From Pseudomonadales bacterium (GTDB lineage: Bacteria > Pseudomonadota > Gammaproteobacteria > Pseudomonadales > UBA7239): DNA of 64,000 nt. Below, in pieces: positions 1 to 8,063 of the stretch. The stretch covers positions 62,001-126,000 of the forward strand of contig JANQLY010000025.1 of assembly GCA_028280345.1 (NCBI GenBank). Reading direction: 5' to 3'. Each line of letters starts with the position of its first letter. The stretch's first letter is position 1. A program made the position numbers and the translations under genes. The notes below the pieces were generated by a model. It did no database searches. It was given only the letters and a program-made list of their open reading frames with translations, and had not been told where the DNA came from.

Positions 1-271
1 GTTGCTTAATAATGGCTGTTAGTTTTTCTGCAATTTCATCAAGTGTATCTTTCTTGTCAGCTTCTGCAAACTGTCCATCTATTTTTTTCAAAACTTTGGT
101 TTGCCGTGAATCAGCTGTTAAAAGAGTATGAAAGCTGCGACCTTTGGTACAGCTAAAGCCCTTGCTCATCGGGTGTGTTTTGTCTGGCTGAAAGTCGGTG
201 ATAATGTTGTCTTCAACAGTGGCGTCAAAGCCACAAAAAGCACTACAGATGGAGCAGAAAGTTTTAGCCAT
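1..271 (-). CDS. Molybdopterin oxidoreductase, N-terminal part (runs off window)
   Basis: This is the first 90 codons of a gene that continues past the left edge. The translation begins MAKTFCSICSAFCGF and has Cys6, Cys9, Cys13 and Cys41 (C-x2-C-x3-C-x27-C, followed by TKGR). That is the [4Fe-4S] pattern at the N-terminus of molybdopterin-dependent oxidoreductases of the formate dehydrogenase/nitrate reductase superfamily. There is no Tat signal ahead of the cluster, so a cytoplasmic enzyme is likely. The start at 271 has an AAGGAAG ribosome site six bases upstream. It lies 79 bases downstream of the thioesterase on the same strand. The substrate cannot be told from this fragment. Confidence 0.8.
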   Translation of the reverse strand, partial: MAKTFCSICSAFCGFDATVEDNIITDFQPDKTHPMSKGFSCTKGRSFHTLLTADSRQTKVLKKIDGQFAEADKKDTLDEIAEKLTAIIKQ

Positions 272-350
272 GACAGACTTCCTTTGGTTGAATGGTGGTT
301 ATTCTGACCAGAGCTTACCAGTCATCACGTTCTTGTTGAAGCATAGGGCG

Positions 351-752
351 TTACTGTGTTGGCTCCCAGTCAACAGGGTAGTTCACGGTTTGCCTGGTGT
401 TTGGGTCAATAGCGACCACAATCACTGTAGCTTTGGCTGCACATTCATTATCAGCATACACTTCCTGGCAGAGGGTCATACTTTTATTACCGATTTTCTC
501 ACACCAGGTTTCAAGGTGAACGGTGTGGCTGATTTTAATTTCCCGCAGGTAATCAATTTTCATACTGGCGACAACTTCAAGCGGCTGGTTGGTATCCAGA
601 TCAAGCTCTTTGAGTTTTTTCTCTATCGCGAGATATAAATCAATTCTGCCCAGATCCAGGTATTGGGCATACATGCTGTTGGAAACATGGCCGAGTTGAT
701 CGAGGTCGGTAAAGCGAATCTGAATGTCGGTTTTAACGCGGGGTAGCTTCAT
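351..752 (-). CDS. Acyl-CoA thioesterase, 4HBT/YbgC-like hotdog fold
   Basis: This is a 133-residue single-hotdog protein. The motif RFTDLDQLGHVSNSMYAQYLDLGR near residues 11-34 matches the D-x3-GH(V/I)xN signature of 4-hydroxybenzoyl-CoA thioesterase-like enzymes; the Asp before GHV is the usual catalytic residue. It probably hydrolyses an acyl-CoA in the cytoplasm. The same frame stays open upstream to 983, but that extension overlaps the divergent dioxygenase. The start at 752 gives the normal family length and has a purine-rich AGAGATAACA stretch ahead, so I chose it. The natural substrate is unknown. Confidence 0.8.
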   Translation of the reverse strand: MKLPRVKTDIQIRFTDLDQLGHVSNSMYAQYLDLGRIDLYLAIEKKLKELDLDTNQPLEVVASMKIDYLREIKISHTVHLETWCEKIGNKSMTLCQEVYADNECAAKATVIVVAIDPNTRQTVNYPVDWEPTQ

Positions 753-921
753 TGTTATCTCTGGCCATATTGGAAGGGTAAAGCATGCCGATAAATCAAA
801 TTCATGTAAACAGCCTGTGGAAAGTAACAGTGCAGATAGCTTTCTATTAAGAGAAACTTCACCTATATTGTGTGGCATAAACAATGGCATAACGTAGTGA
901 GCGATGGAGTGAGGAGCGAAC

Positions 922-1845
922 ATGGCCCTGACGGTTTCCCCTTTAGAGAATGTTGGTGTTGAAGTTTCCGGTTTTGATATCAATGAGCCACTAACCGATG
1001 AGATAAAAGCAGAGCTGGTATCGCTGTGGGATGAACATGGAATCTTGCTGTTTCGCGACCAGCAAATAGACCCGGGTAGTCAGATTGAATTCAGTCGGGT
1101 GTTTGGTGAACTGGAAATGCATCCGTTAAAAGCAACCACGTCGGATGAATATCCGGAATTGTTTATGCTCATTAATGATCCAGAAAAAGAAAAATATATG
1201 ACGGCGACATACAAAGGACAGGAAATGGTCAGCCGGCTTGACTGGCATATGGATCTGCATTACACGGGCAAGCCGAATCGTGGCGCGATTCTGCGCTCGG
1301 TGGTGGTAGCGAAAGAGGATGGTTTGACCGGTTTTGGTGATTTGCACAAAGCCTATGAGGCGCTTGATGAGGAGACCAAAGCATTGCTGGAAAAAATTGA
1401 GGTGGTTTACAGTTTCAGTATGCAGCGCAAACATATGCGCTATGTGGACCTGGAAGGTTATGAACCCGGACTCTATAGCCCGCGCAAGCCATCTGATATG
1501 CAGTTTCCGAATTTTCCCGATGTGGCTTATCCGGCAGTAGTCACTCACCCTGTGACTGGCAAAAAAGTGTTGGAAATTGCCGAGCAAATGTTGGAGCGTA
1601 TTGTTGCGCCGCACAAAGCAGGTTTATCTAACGACGAAGCAGTGGATTTACTTGAGCGTCTTGTTGAGCATACCCGCAAGCCGGAATTTCATTATTTTCA
1701 CCAATGGCGTGATGGCGATATGATTTTGTGGGATAACTGGCGCGCCATGCACTGTGCAACCGGAACCAGGCCTGGCACAGAGAGGGTGATTCACCGCACT
1801 ACGATTACCGGTAATGAAACTCTTGGCAGAGTTGTGGAGCCCTGA
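922..1845 (+). CDS. TauD/TfdA-family Fe(II)/2-oxoglutarate dioxygenase
   Basis: This 307-residue protein has the length and architecture of TauD/TfdA dioxygenases. The iron triad is visible as His109-x-Asp111 (WHMDLH) and His277 (RAMHCATG). Arg292 sits 15 residues beyond, where 2-oxoglutarate is bound in TauD (H255/R270 there). The family hydroxylates taurine, 2,4-D, sulfate esters and other small acids next to a leaving group. The substrate here is not evident, since no sulfonate transporter is adjacent. A GAGG site lies about seven bases before ATG 922. The gene is divergent from the thioesterase and is followed tail-to-tail by the LysR gene. Confidence 0.88.
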   Translation: MALTVSPLENVGVEVSGFDINEPLTDEIKAELVSLWDEHGILLFRDQQIDPGSQIEFSRVFGELEMHPLKATTSDEYPELFMLINDPEKEKYMTATYKGQEMVSRLDWHMDLHYTGKPNRGAILRSVVVAKEDGLTGFGDLHKAYEALDEETKALLEKIEVVYSFSMQRKHMRYVDLEGYEPGLYSPRKPSDMQFPNFPDVAYPAVVTHPVTGKKVLEIAEQMLERIVAPHKAGLSNDEAVDLLERLVEHTRKPEFHYFHQWRDGDMILWDNWRAMHCATGTRPGTERVIHRTTITGNETLGRVVEP

Positions 1846-1875
1846 GAGTCTACTCAGTAATTGTAGTTAGAGTGA

Positions 1876-2772
1876 TTAGACAACGGCTTCCAGCTGTTCG
1901 CGCAACCAGGCCAGACCCCGGTCTGCGGTTTTAAACTGGTGCCACACTAGCAAAATCTGAAAAGGCTCCAGTGCAAATGGCAATTCCATCAAATGCAGGT
2001 TAAATGGCTGTTCGAATTTTTGTAGTAATCTTGCCGGGCCAGTGACGATGGTGTTTGATTCGGAAACCGCATGCAGGGCGGCCAGAAAGTGCGGGATGTT
2101 GGCGACAATTTTGGGCATGTTCTTACTATCGCTAAATAGACTCTTTGCCAGCTCCCGGCGTTGTGATGCGGGTACGACAAGCAGGTGTTCGAGCTTCGAA
2201 TACTGCTCAAAGGTGAGTTGCTTTCCCGCCAGTGCATGATCCGCGGATACTGCACATAAATAGCCATCCTGTAGCAATACCTGGGATTGAAAGCGCTGCG
2301 GGATTTTTCCTCCGCGCCCGATAGCGAGATCAACGACGCCACTTTCAATATCTTCCAATGGCAGGCGCGAGGTGAGTTCCCTGATCTGCAATTCCACGCC
2401 CGGTGCCTGTTCCTGTAGCCGCGAAAGTAACGGCGGCAACAGTAAGGCTTCAACATAGTCAGTGGTGGCTACCGAGAACTTGCGGTTACTGCTGGCAGGT
2501 GTGAAGTGTTCTGAAGGAAACACGGTTTGCTCAATCTGCTTGAGTGCTCCTTGTAATTGCTGGTGGATTTGCAAGGCTTTTGGGCTTGGCTGCATTCCGC
2601 TGCCGACACGGACAAGGATCGGGTCGTCAAACTGTTGACGCAGCCGCGACAGGGCATGGCTCACGGCAGGCTGGCTCATGGATAATTTGGCAGCACTGCG
2701 GCTGATATTTCGCTCTTCGACGAGTACCTCGAGGATGGGCAGAAGGTTCAGATTAAACTTTCGTAAGCTCAT
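1876..2772 (-). CDS. LysR-family transcriptional regulator
   Basis: This 298-residue protein has an N-terminal winged helix-turn-helix (SRSAAKLSMSQPAVSHALSRL, about residues 25-45) followed by a typical LysR effector-binding domain. It is transcribed divergently from the thiolase/DUF35/MaoC operon, and a perfect 9-1-9 inverted repeat lies between the two starts. By LysR convention it most likely controls that operon and itself. The ligand is unknown; an acyl-CoA or steroid intermediate would fit the target genes, as inference only. Confidence 0.92.
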   Translation of the reverse strand: MSLRKFNLNLLPILEVLVEERNISRSAAKLSMSQPAVSHALSRLRQQFDDPILVRVGSGMQPSPKALQIHQQLQGALKQIEQTVFPSEHFTPASSNRKFSVATTDYVEALLLPPLLSRLQEQAPGVELQIRELTSRLPLEDIESGVVDLAIGRGGKIPQRFQSQVLLQDGYLCAVSADHALAGKQLTFEQYSKLEHLLVVPASQRRELAKSLFSDSKNMPKIVANIPHFLAALHAVSESNTIVTGPARLLQKFEQPFNLHLMELPFALEPFQILLVWHQFKTADRGLAWLREQLEAVV

Positions 2773-2838
2773 GATTTTACTTGGGTTTCCGGTCTGGCTC
2801 AGGGGGCGTATGGGGCTGTATTCAGTATCCTGCTACAG

Positions 2839-2857
2839 CTATTCATATTATGAATAG
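2839..2857. promoter_or_regulatory. Probable LysR operator (perfect palindrome)
   Basis: CTATTCATATTATGAATAG is a perfect 9-bp inverted repeat around one central base. Its core TTCATATTATGAA fits the T-N11-A LysR box. It lies 67 bases upstream of the LysR start (2772) and 119 bases upstream of the thiolase start (2976), the expected place for a site serving both genes. Confidence 0.6.
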
Positions 2858-2975
2858 TAAAATTAGGATTATGCATTTTTCTAATTAATCCGTCTATTGT
2901 AGATTGGGCGCTTTCCAGGGCCATGCCAATCAGGGTTGGAAACTATTCATTAGGTAATTGAAGGTGAAGTAAAGC

Positions 2976-4223
2976 ATGAGCAGAAAAGCACACATTGTTG
3001 GCGTCGGTGAAAGCCAATATACGAAGTGGGGCAAGATCGTGGACGAGACCGAACACGCACTGGCCCATAAAGCGATCATCAAGGCCGTGACCGATGCGGG
3101 CTTAACAGTCGATGATATCGATGGTCTGGCATCATTTGCCGAAGACAGAAATGAGGCAATTTTTATTGCGGCTGAGCTTGGGATTCCCGAGCTGCGTTTT
3201 GGCAATATGGTATGGATGCCTGGTGGGGGTGGTGGTTGTGCCGCTGTGTCCAACGCTGCTATGGCGGTAGAGACCGGTCAGGCCGAAGTTGTCGTGGTAT
3301 ACCGCTCCCTATGTCAGGGTCAGTTTATGCGCTTCGGTCATGCCGCTGAACTTATGGTAAATGAAGGTGGTGATGAAGCTGCAGAGCCGCCGCCGATTAC
3401 TTTTCAACAGGCAACCACATTGATGCTCGGTGCCATGGGGCATGTTATGCCTTTCGGTATGATCACCGGCGCAGCGGCATTTGCCTTGCCGTTCCGTCGC
3501 CATATGCATAAATATGGTACGACCGGTGAACACCTGGGCAAGATTGCAGTTGCATTTCGCAAACACGCAAACCGTAACGAGCGTGCAGTGATGAAAGATA
3601 AAGAGTTAACACTTGAGCAGCATCAGGCGAGCCGTATGATTGCGGATCCTTTTCGTCTGTTCGATTGTTGTATGGAAAACGACGGTGCCTGCGCAGTAGT
3701 GGTGACGACAGAAGAACGCGCTAAAGATCTTGCCAAAGCGAAAGATCGTCGCCCGGTGGAAATTGTTGCGACAGTGCAGGGTGCGCCAAAAGGTTACTCG
3801 TTTGGTTCGTTTACCAACGCGAATATTGACGATGATATCTATGCAACTGGCGGTACCGAACAAATGGCCAATCGCCTGTGGGAGAAATCCGGTCTGAAAC
3901 CGGAAGATGTGGATGTGGCACAGATTTATGATCACTTTACCGGCTCGGTGTTAATGCAACTGGAAGACTTCGGTTTTTGCAAACGCGGTGAGGGGGGTGA
4001 TTTTATTGACAGTGGTGCGCTGGATTGGGAGGGCGGTTCCTTGCCTACCAATACCTCGGGCGGCAGTTTATCCGAGGCGTATATGCACGGACTGAATCAC
4101 GTACTTGAAGGTGCGCGCTCCCTGTGGGGAGAATCCTGTTGCCCGGTTGATAACGCTGAAGTGTGTCTCGTGACCAGTGCTGCGGGCGTGCCGTCATCAG
4201 CCATTGTTTTACAAGCTAAATAG
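2976..4223 (+). CDS. SCP-x/Ltp2-type thiolase (probable steroid side-chain aldolase)
   Basis: This 415-residue thiolase-fold protein belongs to the nonspecific lipid-transfer (SCP-x) branch: MSRKAHIVGVGESQYTKWG at the start, a GGGGGCAA turn with Cys88, and a late GGSLSEAYMHG motif. It is followed directly by a DUF35 protein and two MaoC-like subunits. That set matches the Ltp2/ChsH1/ChsH2 complex, in which a hydratase and a retro-aldolase remove the propionyl side chain of steroid-CoAs. Tyr318 (QIYDHFT) and Tyr369 (EAYMHG) are about 50 residues apart, as are the tyrosines proposed as catalytic in Ltp2 (recalled, not checked). A ketothiolase role is the alternative. An AGGTGAAG site precedes the ATG. 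Confidence 0.85.
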   Translation: MSRKAHIVGVGESQYTKWGKIVDETEHALAHKAIIKAVTDAGLTVDDIDGLASFAEDRNEAIFIAAELGIPELRFGNMVWMPGGGGGCAAVSNAAMAVETGQAEVVVVYRSLCQGQFMRFGHAAELMVNEGGDEAAEPPPITFQQATTLMLGAMGHVMPFGMITGAAAFALPFRRHMHKYGTTGEHLGKIAVAFRKHANRNERAVMKDKELTLEQHQASRMIADPFRLFDCCMENDGACAVVVTTEERAKDLAKAKDRRPVEIVATVQGAPKGYSFGSFTNANIDDDIYATGGTEQMANRLWEKSGLKPEDVDVAQIYDHFTGSVLMQLEDFGFCKRGEGGDFIDSGALDWEGGSLPTNTSGGSLSEAYMHGLNHVLEGARSLWGESCCPVDNAEVCLVTSAAGVPSSAIVLQAK

Positions 4224-4237
4224 GGGAGGTACTAACC

Positions 4238-4687
4238 ATGAATGCAGACTCAAACCAACGCTGGTTTCCAAATTCCATGCCCGCCCCGATGGTGGATCAT
4301 CATACTCTGCCCTGGTGGGAGGCTTGTGCGCAACACAAGCTGACTGCGCAACGTTGTACCAATTGTAATCACACCCAGTTACCGGGTTCTCCGATTTGCA
4401 GCGAATGTCGCGGCACAGATTTTGAAATGACGGAGCTTAACGGTAAAGGCACGCTGTATACCTATACGGCGGTTCACCAACCGCTTACCTATGAAGAAAA
4501 ATTGCCGTTCTTTATTGTGGTGATTGAGCTGGATGTGAGTGGCACACCGTGTAAAAACCCGGTGCGTCTGATGAGCAATATCGTCGATGCTGAAGAAGAG
4601 GAATTTGAAATTGGTAAACCGGTTGAGGTGGTGTGGGAGACATTCAGTGAGTTTGTCTCTGTACCCAGATTCAAATTTGTTAAATAA
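4238..4687 (+). CDS. DUF35 OB-fold/zinc-ribbon protein, thiolase partner
   Basis: This 149-residue protein has a rubredoxin-like zinc ribbon with Cys40, Cys43, Cys54 and Cys57, followed by an OB-fold (GKGTLYTYTAVHQP, residues about 70-149). DUF35 proteins dock on SCP-x-type thiolases and pass on acyl-CoA intermediates. In Mycobacterium the equivalent is the C-terminal domain of ChsH2; here it is a separate gene. It begins 14 bases after the thiolase stop with a strong GGGGAGG site, so the two are clearly co-translated. Confidence 0.88.
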   Translation: MNADSNQRWFPNSMPAPMVDHHTLPWWEACAQHKLTAQRCTNCNHTQLPGSPICSECRGTDFEMTELNGKGTLYTYTAVHQPLTYEEKLPFFIVVIELDVSGTPCKNPVRLMSNIVDAEEEEFEIGKPVEVVWETFSEFVSVPRFKFVK

Positions 4688-4735
4688 GCGGCTAAATAGA
4701 TTGTTTTAATTGATGTAATAGACAAGAGGTTAACA

Positions 4736-5320
4736 ATGCCTGATCCGATTAATATCGAACTTTTCGAGAAAGACCAAGATGCGCTGGATAAATTCCTGCA
4801 AAGCTGGATTGGTGAAAAAATGAATACCGGTGGCACAAACCATGCGCCGGATCCGGTGAATATGCCGATGATTCGTCACTGGGTTGATGCGTTTCAGGAT
4901 CGTAATCCGGTTTATGAAAGCGAAGATTATGCAAAGGACACGCGCTTCGGTGGCCGCATTGCGCCACCTGCGATGATGCAAACCTGGACGATGCCGAGAC
5001 CTATCTTGCATAACATTGGCGAACGTGGTGGTGCGGCCCAGGATCTGGATCCGGATACACCACTCGGTGTGTTGGATCGGGTTGGTTTTGTGGGTATTCT
5101 TGCCACCAATTCCGAGCTGGAGTTTGATCGTCCACTAAAGGAAGGCGATGTATTGCAATCGGAGATTATTTTGAAAAGCGTTTCCGCGCGCAAAAGTACC
5201 GGGTTGGGTCAGGGGTATTTTGTGACCTGGACCCAGGACTATATCGACCAGAATGGCGAAGAAGTTGGGCGTCAGAACTTTACCGTTCTGAAATTTAACC
5301 CGTCTACAATTGGCCAATAA
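4736..5320 (+). CDS. FAS1-like/MaoC dehydratase-domain protein (ChsH2 N-domain-like)
   Basis: This is a 194-residue hotdog-fold protein. Where catalytic (R)-hydratases have D-x-N-P-L-H, it has Asp55-R-N-P-V-Tyr60, so the catalytic His is Tyr. That fits a non-catalytic partner in a heterodimeric enoyl-CoA hydratase, as described for the ChsH1-ChsH2 pair. FGGRIAPPAMMQTW further along is the usual FAS1-like segment. The catalytic partner is probably the next gene, 16 bases downstream. The start at 4736 has an AAGAGG site. The role is inferred from context and the missing His. Confidence 0.82.
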   Translation: MPDPINIELFEKDQDALDKFLQSWIGEKMNTGGTNHAPDPVNMPMIRHWVDAFQDRNPVYESEDYAKDTRFGGRIAPPAMMQTWTMPRPILHNIGERGGAAQDLDPDTPLGVLDRVGFVGILATNSELEFDRPLKEGDVLQSEIILKSVSARKSTGLGQGYFVTWTQDYIDQNGEEVGRQNFTVLKFNPSTIGQ

Positions 5321-5336
5321 GGCGGAGGAAATTACT

Positions 5337-5789
5337 ATGCAATTAATTACTGAATTTGCTGATCTGGATCGAAAAAACCTGAGCCCGGCTGACATTAATG
5401 TGGGCGATGCGGTTACACCGATGGATATTGCGTTAACTCATACATTGGTGGCATCAACCGCGATTGCGTCGATGGACTTTATGCCAGTGCATCACGACAA
5501 GGATTATGCACAGGCGCAATTTGCGCCGGATGCGTTTCTGAATATTCTGTCTACCAATGGTTATATCTCCCGCTTTGTTACAGACTGGGCGGGCCCGGAA
5601 GCGTGGGTGAAAAAGATCAATGTGAAACTTGGTGTGCCTGCCGTGCCGCATCAGACGTTGAAGTTTACCGGTGAGGTGCTGAGTAAAACCGAAAACGGTG
5701 ACGAGTGCGATATCGAGGTTTCTGTGGCTGCGGCAAACGATTCCGGCAATCATGCCACCGGCACAGCGGTTATCACATTACCCTTGTAG
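5337..5789 (+). CDS. MaoC-like enoyl-CoA hydratase subunit (ChsH1-like)
   Basis: This 150-residue single-hotdog hydratase has Asp47 and His52 in MDFMPVHHD, the D-x4-H dyad of (R)-specific enoyl-CoA hydratases, followed by an F-x3-I(L)-x3-G helix segment. It is therefore the likely catalytic half of a dimer with the preceding gene. The start at 5337 is fixed by GGAGG at 5324-5328. An in-frame start at 5310 would overlap the previous gene and has no site. It closes the thiolase/DUF35/hydratase operon; no terminator is obvious, only a long inverted repeat at 5806-5844. Confidence 0.87.
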   Translation: MQLITEFADLDRKNLSPADINVGDAVTPMDIALTHTLVASTAIASMDFMPVHHDKDYAQAQFAPDAFLNILSTNGYISRFVTDWAGPEAWVKKINVKLGVPAVPHQTLKFTGEVLSKTENGDECDIEVSVAAANDSGNHATGTAVITLPL

Positions 5790-5805
5790 TTTTGATCTTG
5801 TAATG

Positions 5806-5844
5806 CAGCCTTTGTAATTCACCATTGTGTGTTTGCAAAGGCTG
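5806..5844. other. Inverted repeat after the hydratase operon
   Basis: CAGCCTTTG (5806-5814) and CAAAGGCTG (5836-5844) form a perfect 9-bp stem with a 21-base loop. No T-run follows on either strand, so it is a weak terminator candidate or an mRNA 3'-end structure. Confidence 0.35.
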
Positions 5845-5911
5845 TGAAACTTTCTGCTGCGTGCCTCTGTCAAAGGGTTTATACTTGCCCTATTGAACAG
5901 GAGGTATTCGT

Positions 5912-6259
5912 TTGAAATCTTTTGTAAAACCCGTGGCCTTGCTATTGCTGATACTGCTATCAGTAAATGCGGTTGCGGGTGTGCAAATGATAACGGATAT
6001 GGCCCTTGATCCATTGCGTCACAGTGGTGAGAGTCAATTCTGTCATAGTCTGGATAATATAGTGCCCGGATGTAGTTCTATCTCTTCCGGAGAGTGCTGT
6101 GGAATAGATTGTGCCAATTGTGTTGTGGGTTCGGCGCTCGTTGATGCTGCTTCTGTACCTGAGAGTCAGGTTTACCGTGGTGAAGTTCGCTTTATGAAAG
6201 AAGATTCCATCACAGCTGGCTTTTTTGAGAGCCTTTATCGCCCACCAATATCAAACTAG
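5912..6259 (+). CDS. Small exported cysteine-rich protein, unknown function
   Basis: This is a 115-residue protein starting at TTG with a good AGGAGG site just upstream. A signal peptide is visible (KSFVKPVALLLLILLSVNAVAG). The mature part has a Cys cluster (FCHSL, PGCSS, GECCGIDCANC), seven cysteines in all, which suggests metal binding or disulfides in the periplasm. It sits ahead of DUF411 and an ArsP-like permease, so a role in copper, silver or other soft-metal handling is plausible but inferred. I recognise no named family. Confidence 0.65.
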   Translation: MKSFVKPVALLLLILLSVNAVAGVQMITDMALDPLRHSGESQFCHSLDNIVPGCSSISSGECCGIDCANCVVGSALVDAASVPESQVYRGEVRFMKEDSITAGFFESLYRPPISN

Positions 6260-6324
6260 TCCTTTAAAGAAACTGTTGTACTGCATTTTGCAGGCTTTCA
6301 TTATTATTTTTTGAGGATTAGCTT

Positions 6325-6792
6325 ATGAAGCGTTTTATAAAAACTATCGTAACATTAACAGTATTCCTGTTAGCGATTTCTGCATGGGCGGAAAAAAATT
6401 CCAGTGATTTTCTGGTTTACAAACATCCGCAGTGTGGCTGTTGTTCCAAGTGGATAACTCATCTATCGGATGCCGGGTTTTCAGTTACAAGTCAGAATCT
6501 GCAGCATGATGCGTTAAATGTGGTAAAGCAGGATTTTAGCATCACTCCTGAATACCAATCGTGCCATACAGCAGTTTCAGCAGAAGGTTATGTTTTTGAA
6601 GGGCATATCCCCGCTGACTATATTCAGCAGTTTCTCAATGAAAGGCCCGAAGATGCTATTGGTCTGGCGGTTCCCGGTATGCCTATAGGTAGCCCGGGTA
6701 TGGAAATGGGAGAACGCTTTGATGAGTACAAAATATTTCTTCTGATGAAAGATGGCTCATCTACTGAATATGCGATTGTTAACCCGCGTTAG
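6325..6792 (+). CDS. DUF411 metal-binding protein
   Basis: This 155-residue exported protein has a signal peptide ending near SAWA, then the DUF411 signature YKHPQCGCCSKWITHL, a C-H pair (YQSCHTAV), and the closing AVPGMPIGSPGMEMG. DUF411 proteins are periplasmic, occur in copper and silver resistance loci, and carry a thioredoxin-like fold with a CxCC site. It is 65 bases after the Cys-rich gene and 171 bases before the permease. Confidence 0.88.
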   Translation: MKRFIKTIVTLTVFLLAISAWAEKNSSDFLVYKHPQCGCCSKWITHLSDAGFSVTSQNLQHDALNVVKQDFSITPEYQSCHTAVSAEGYVFEGHIPADYIQQFLNERPEDAIGLAVPGMPIGSPGMEMGERFDEYKIFLLMKDGSSTEYAIVNPR

Positions 6793-6810
6793 TTACAATT
6801 AGTAATGGTT

Positions 6811-6840
6811 AAAGCCGGATGGGAAGCCGGCTTTGTTTTA
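6811..6840 (+). terminator. Rho-independent terminator after DUF411
   Basis: AAAGCCGG (6811-6818) pairs with CCGGCTTT (6827-6834) across an eight-base loop, and GTTTTA follows. It ends the Cys-rich/DUF411 transcript ahead of the permease promoter. Confidence 0.6.
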
Positions 6841-6963
6841 AAAAGTAATAGTAATTCTGATGGTCTTGCCTGGTGCCTGAGATATTGGAATTTGTATAAG
6901 GGAGGACAATAGCTATAGGTAAGAATCTCGATAAATTAATAGCTCTCGATAAGGAAACGGTAT

Positions 6964-8022
6964 ATGACACAATCATGCCATAAAGAACAGCATGCCTGTC
7001 ATGCAGAAAACAGAAGGCCGGATATTCTGCTGTGGGGATCTGCGATTGCTTTGGCTGTGCTATATGCACTGCATGCCTGGTTCGTGACGTTTAACGAATG
7101 GATGTGGTTGCAAACAGCAAGTGTGGCTGTTTATGAATTGATGAATGCTATTTGGTGGGGGATTGCATTAGGTGTGCTTATGGTGGCCTTGCTGTCCAGA
7201 ATTCCGCGTGAGTTTGTGATGTCTATTTTGGGGACTAACACCGGGTTAAGGGGAATACTGCGAGCCACGCTGGCAGGTGTTTTGCTTGATCTGTGTAATC
7301 ATGGCATTCTGATGGTAGGTGCAAAACTCTACGAACGGGGTGCAAGCACTGGCCAAGTGATGGCGTTTCTGATTGCGAGTCCCTGGAACTCTTTTTCGTT
7401 AACATTGATCCTGCTTGGTTTGATTGGTTTCGGGTGGACATTGGTGTTTATTGTTTTGTCTATGTTCGTTGCTGTTATCACTGGCTTGCTATTTGATGTG
7501 CTGGTAAGGAGGGGGACTTTGCCAGAGAATCCTCGACAGTCGGATTTGCCACAGGATTTTCATTTCTGGAGAGAGGCCCGCAAGGGCTTGTCTGAAACGC
7601 ATTTTAGTGTGGTGTTGGTACGCGATTTGTTAATTGATGGAGTAAAAGATTCCAGAATGGTGGTTCGCTGGATTTTATTTGGTGTGTTATTGGCAGCTTT
7701 GTTGAGGGCTTCGATACCTCCGGAAACTTTTGGAAGTTATTTTGGTCCGACACTGGCAGGACTAGGATTGACTTTGCTGGCGGCGACGCTCATGGAGGTT
7801 TGTTCAGAAGGCTCAACACCGATTGCTGCGGATTTGCTCACCAGGGCAGAGGCACCCGGCAATGGTTTTGCTTTTCTAATGGCTGGTGTAGCAACAGATT
7901 ATACGGAAATTATGGTATTAAAAGAGACAACAAAATCCTGGGCAATTGCCCTGTTTTTGCCTTTGTTGACAGTACCCCAGGTGATTATTATTGCCTGGCT
8001 GCTTAACCAGGTTCCGATATAA
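6964..8022 (+). CDS. ArsP/YraQ-type permease (DUF318), eight or more TM segments
   Basis: This 352-residue polytopic inner-membrane protein has the two-fold repeated DUF318 pattern: a GVLLDLCNHGILMVGAKLYERGAS segment with SPWNSFSLTL, and later TLMEVCSEGSTPIAADLLTRA with GVATDYTEI. These match the predicted permease family that includes YraQ and the organoarsenical exporter ArsP. A short cytoplasmic head, CHKEQHACHAE, has alternating Cys and His and may bind metal. The substrate is unknown; the DUF411 neighbour suggests a metal, metalloid or organometal. The start at 6964 follows GATAAGGAAACGGTAT. Confidence 0.82.
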   Translation: MTQSCHKEQHACHAENRRPDILLWGSAIALAVLYALHAWFVTFNEWMWLQTASVAVYELMNAIWWGIALGVLMVALLSRIPREFVMSILGTNTGLRGILRATLAGVLLDLCNHGILMVGAKLYERGASTGQVMAFLIASPWNSFSLTLILLGLIGFGWTLVFIVLSMFVAVITGLLFDVLVRRGTLPENPRQSDLPQDFHFWREARKGLSETHFSVVLVRDLLIDGVKDSRMVVRWILFGVLLAALLRASIPPETFGSYFGPTLAGLGLTLLAATLMEVCSEGSTPIAADLLTRAEAPGNGFAFLMAGVATDYTEIMVLKETTKSWAIALFLPLLTVPQVIIIAWLLNQVPI

Positions 8023-8063
8023 ATAATGCCTGAATGGTAGATATGTCAGGTGATGCCACAGGA

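Noticed and set aside
753..983. 77-residue N-terminal extension of the thioesterase
   Set aside because: It overlaps the divergent dioxygenase and exceeds the family length; it has no hotdog sequence.
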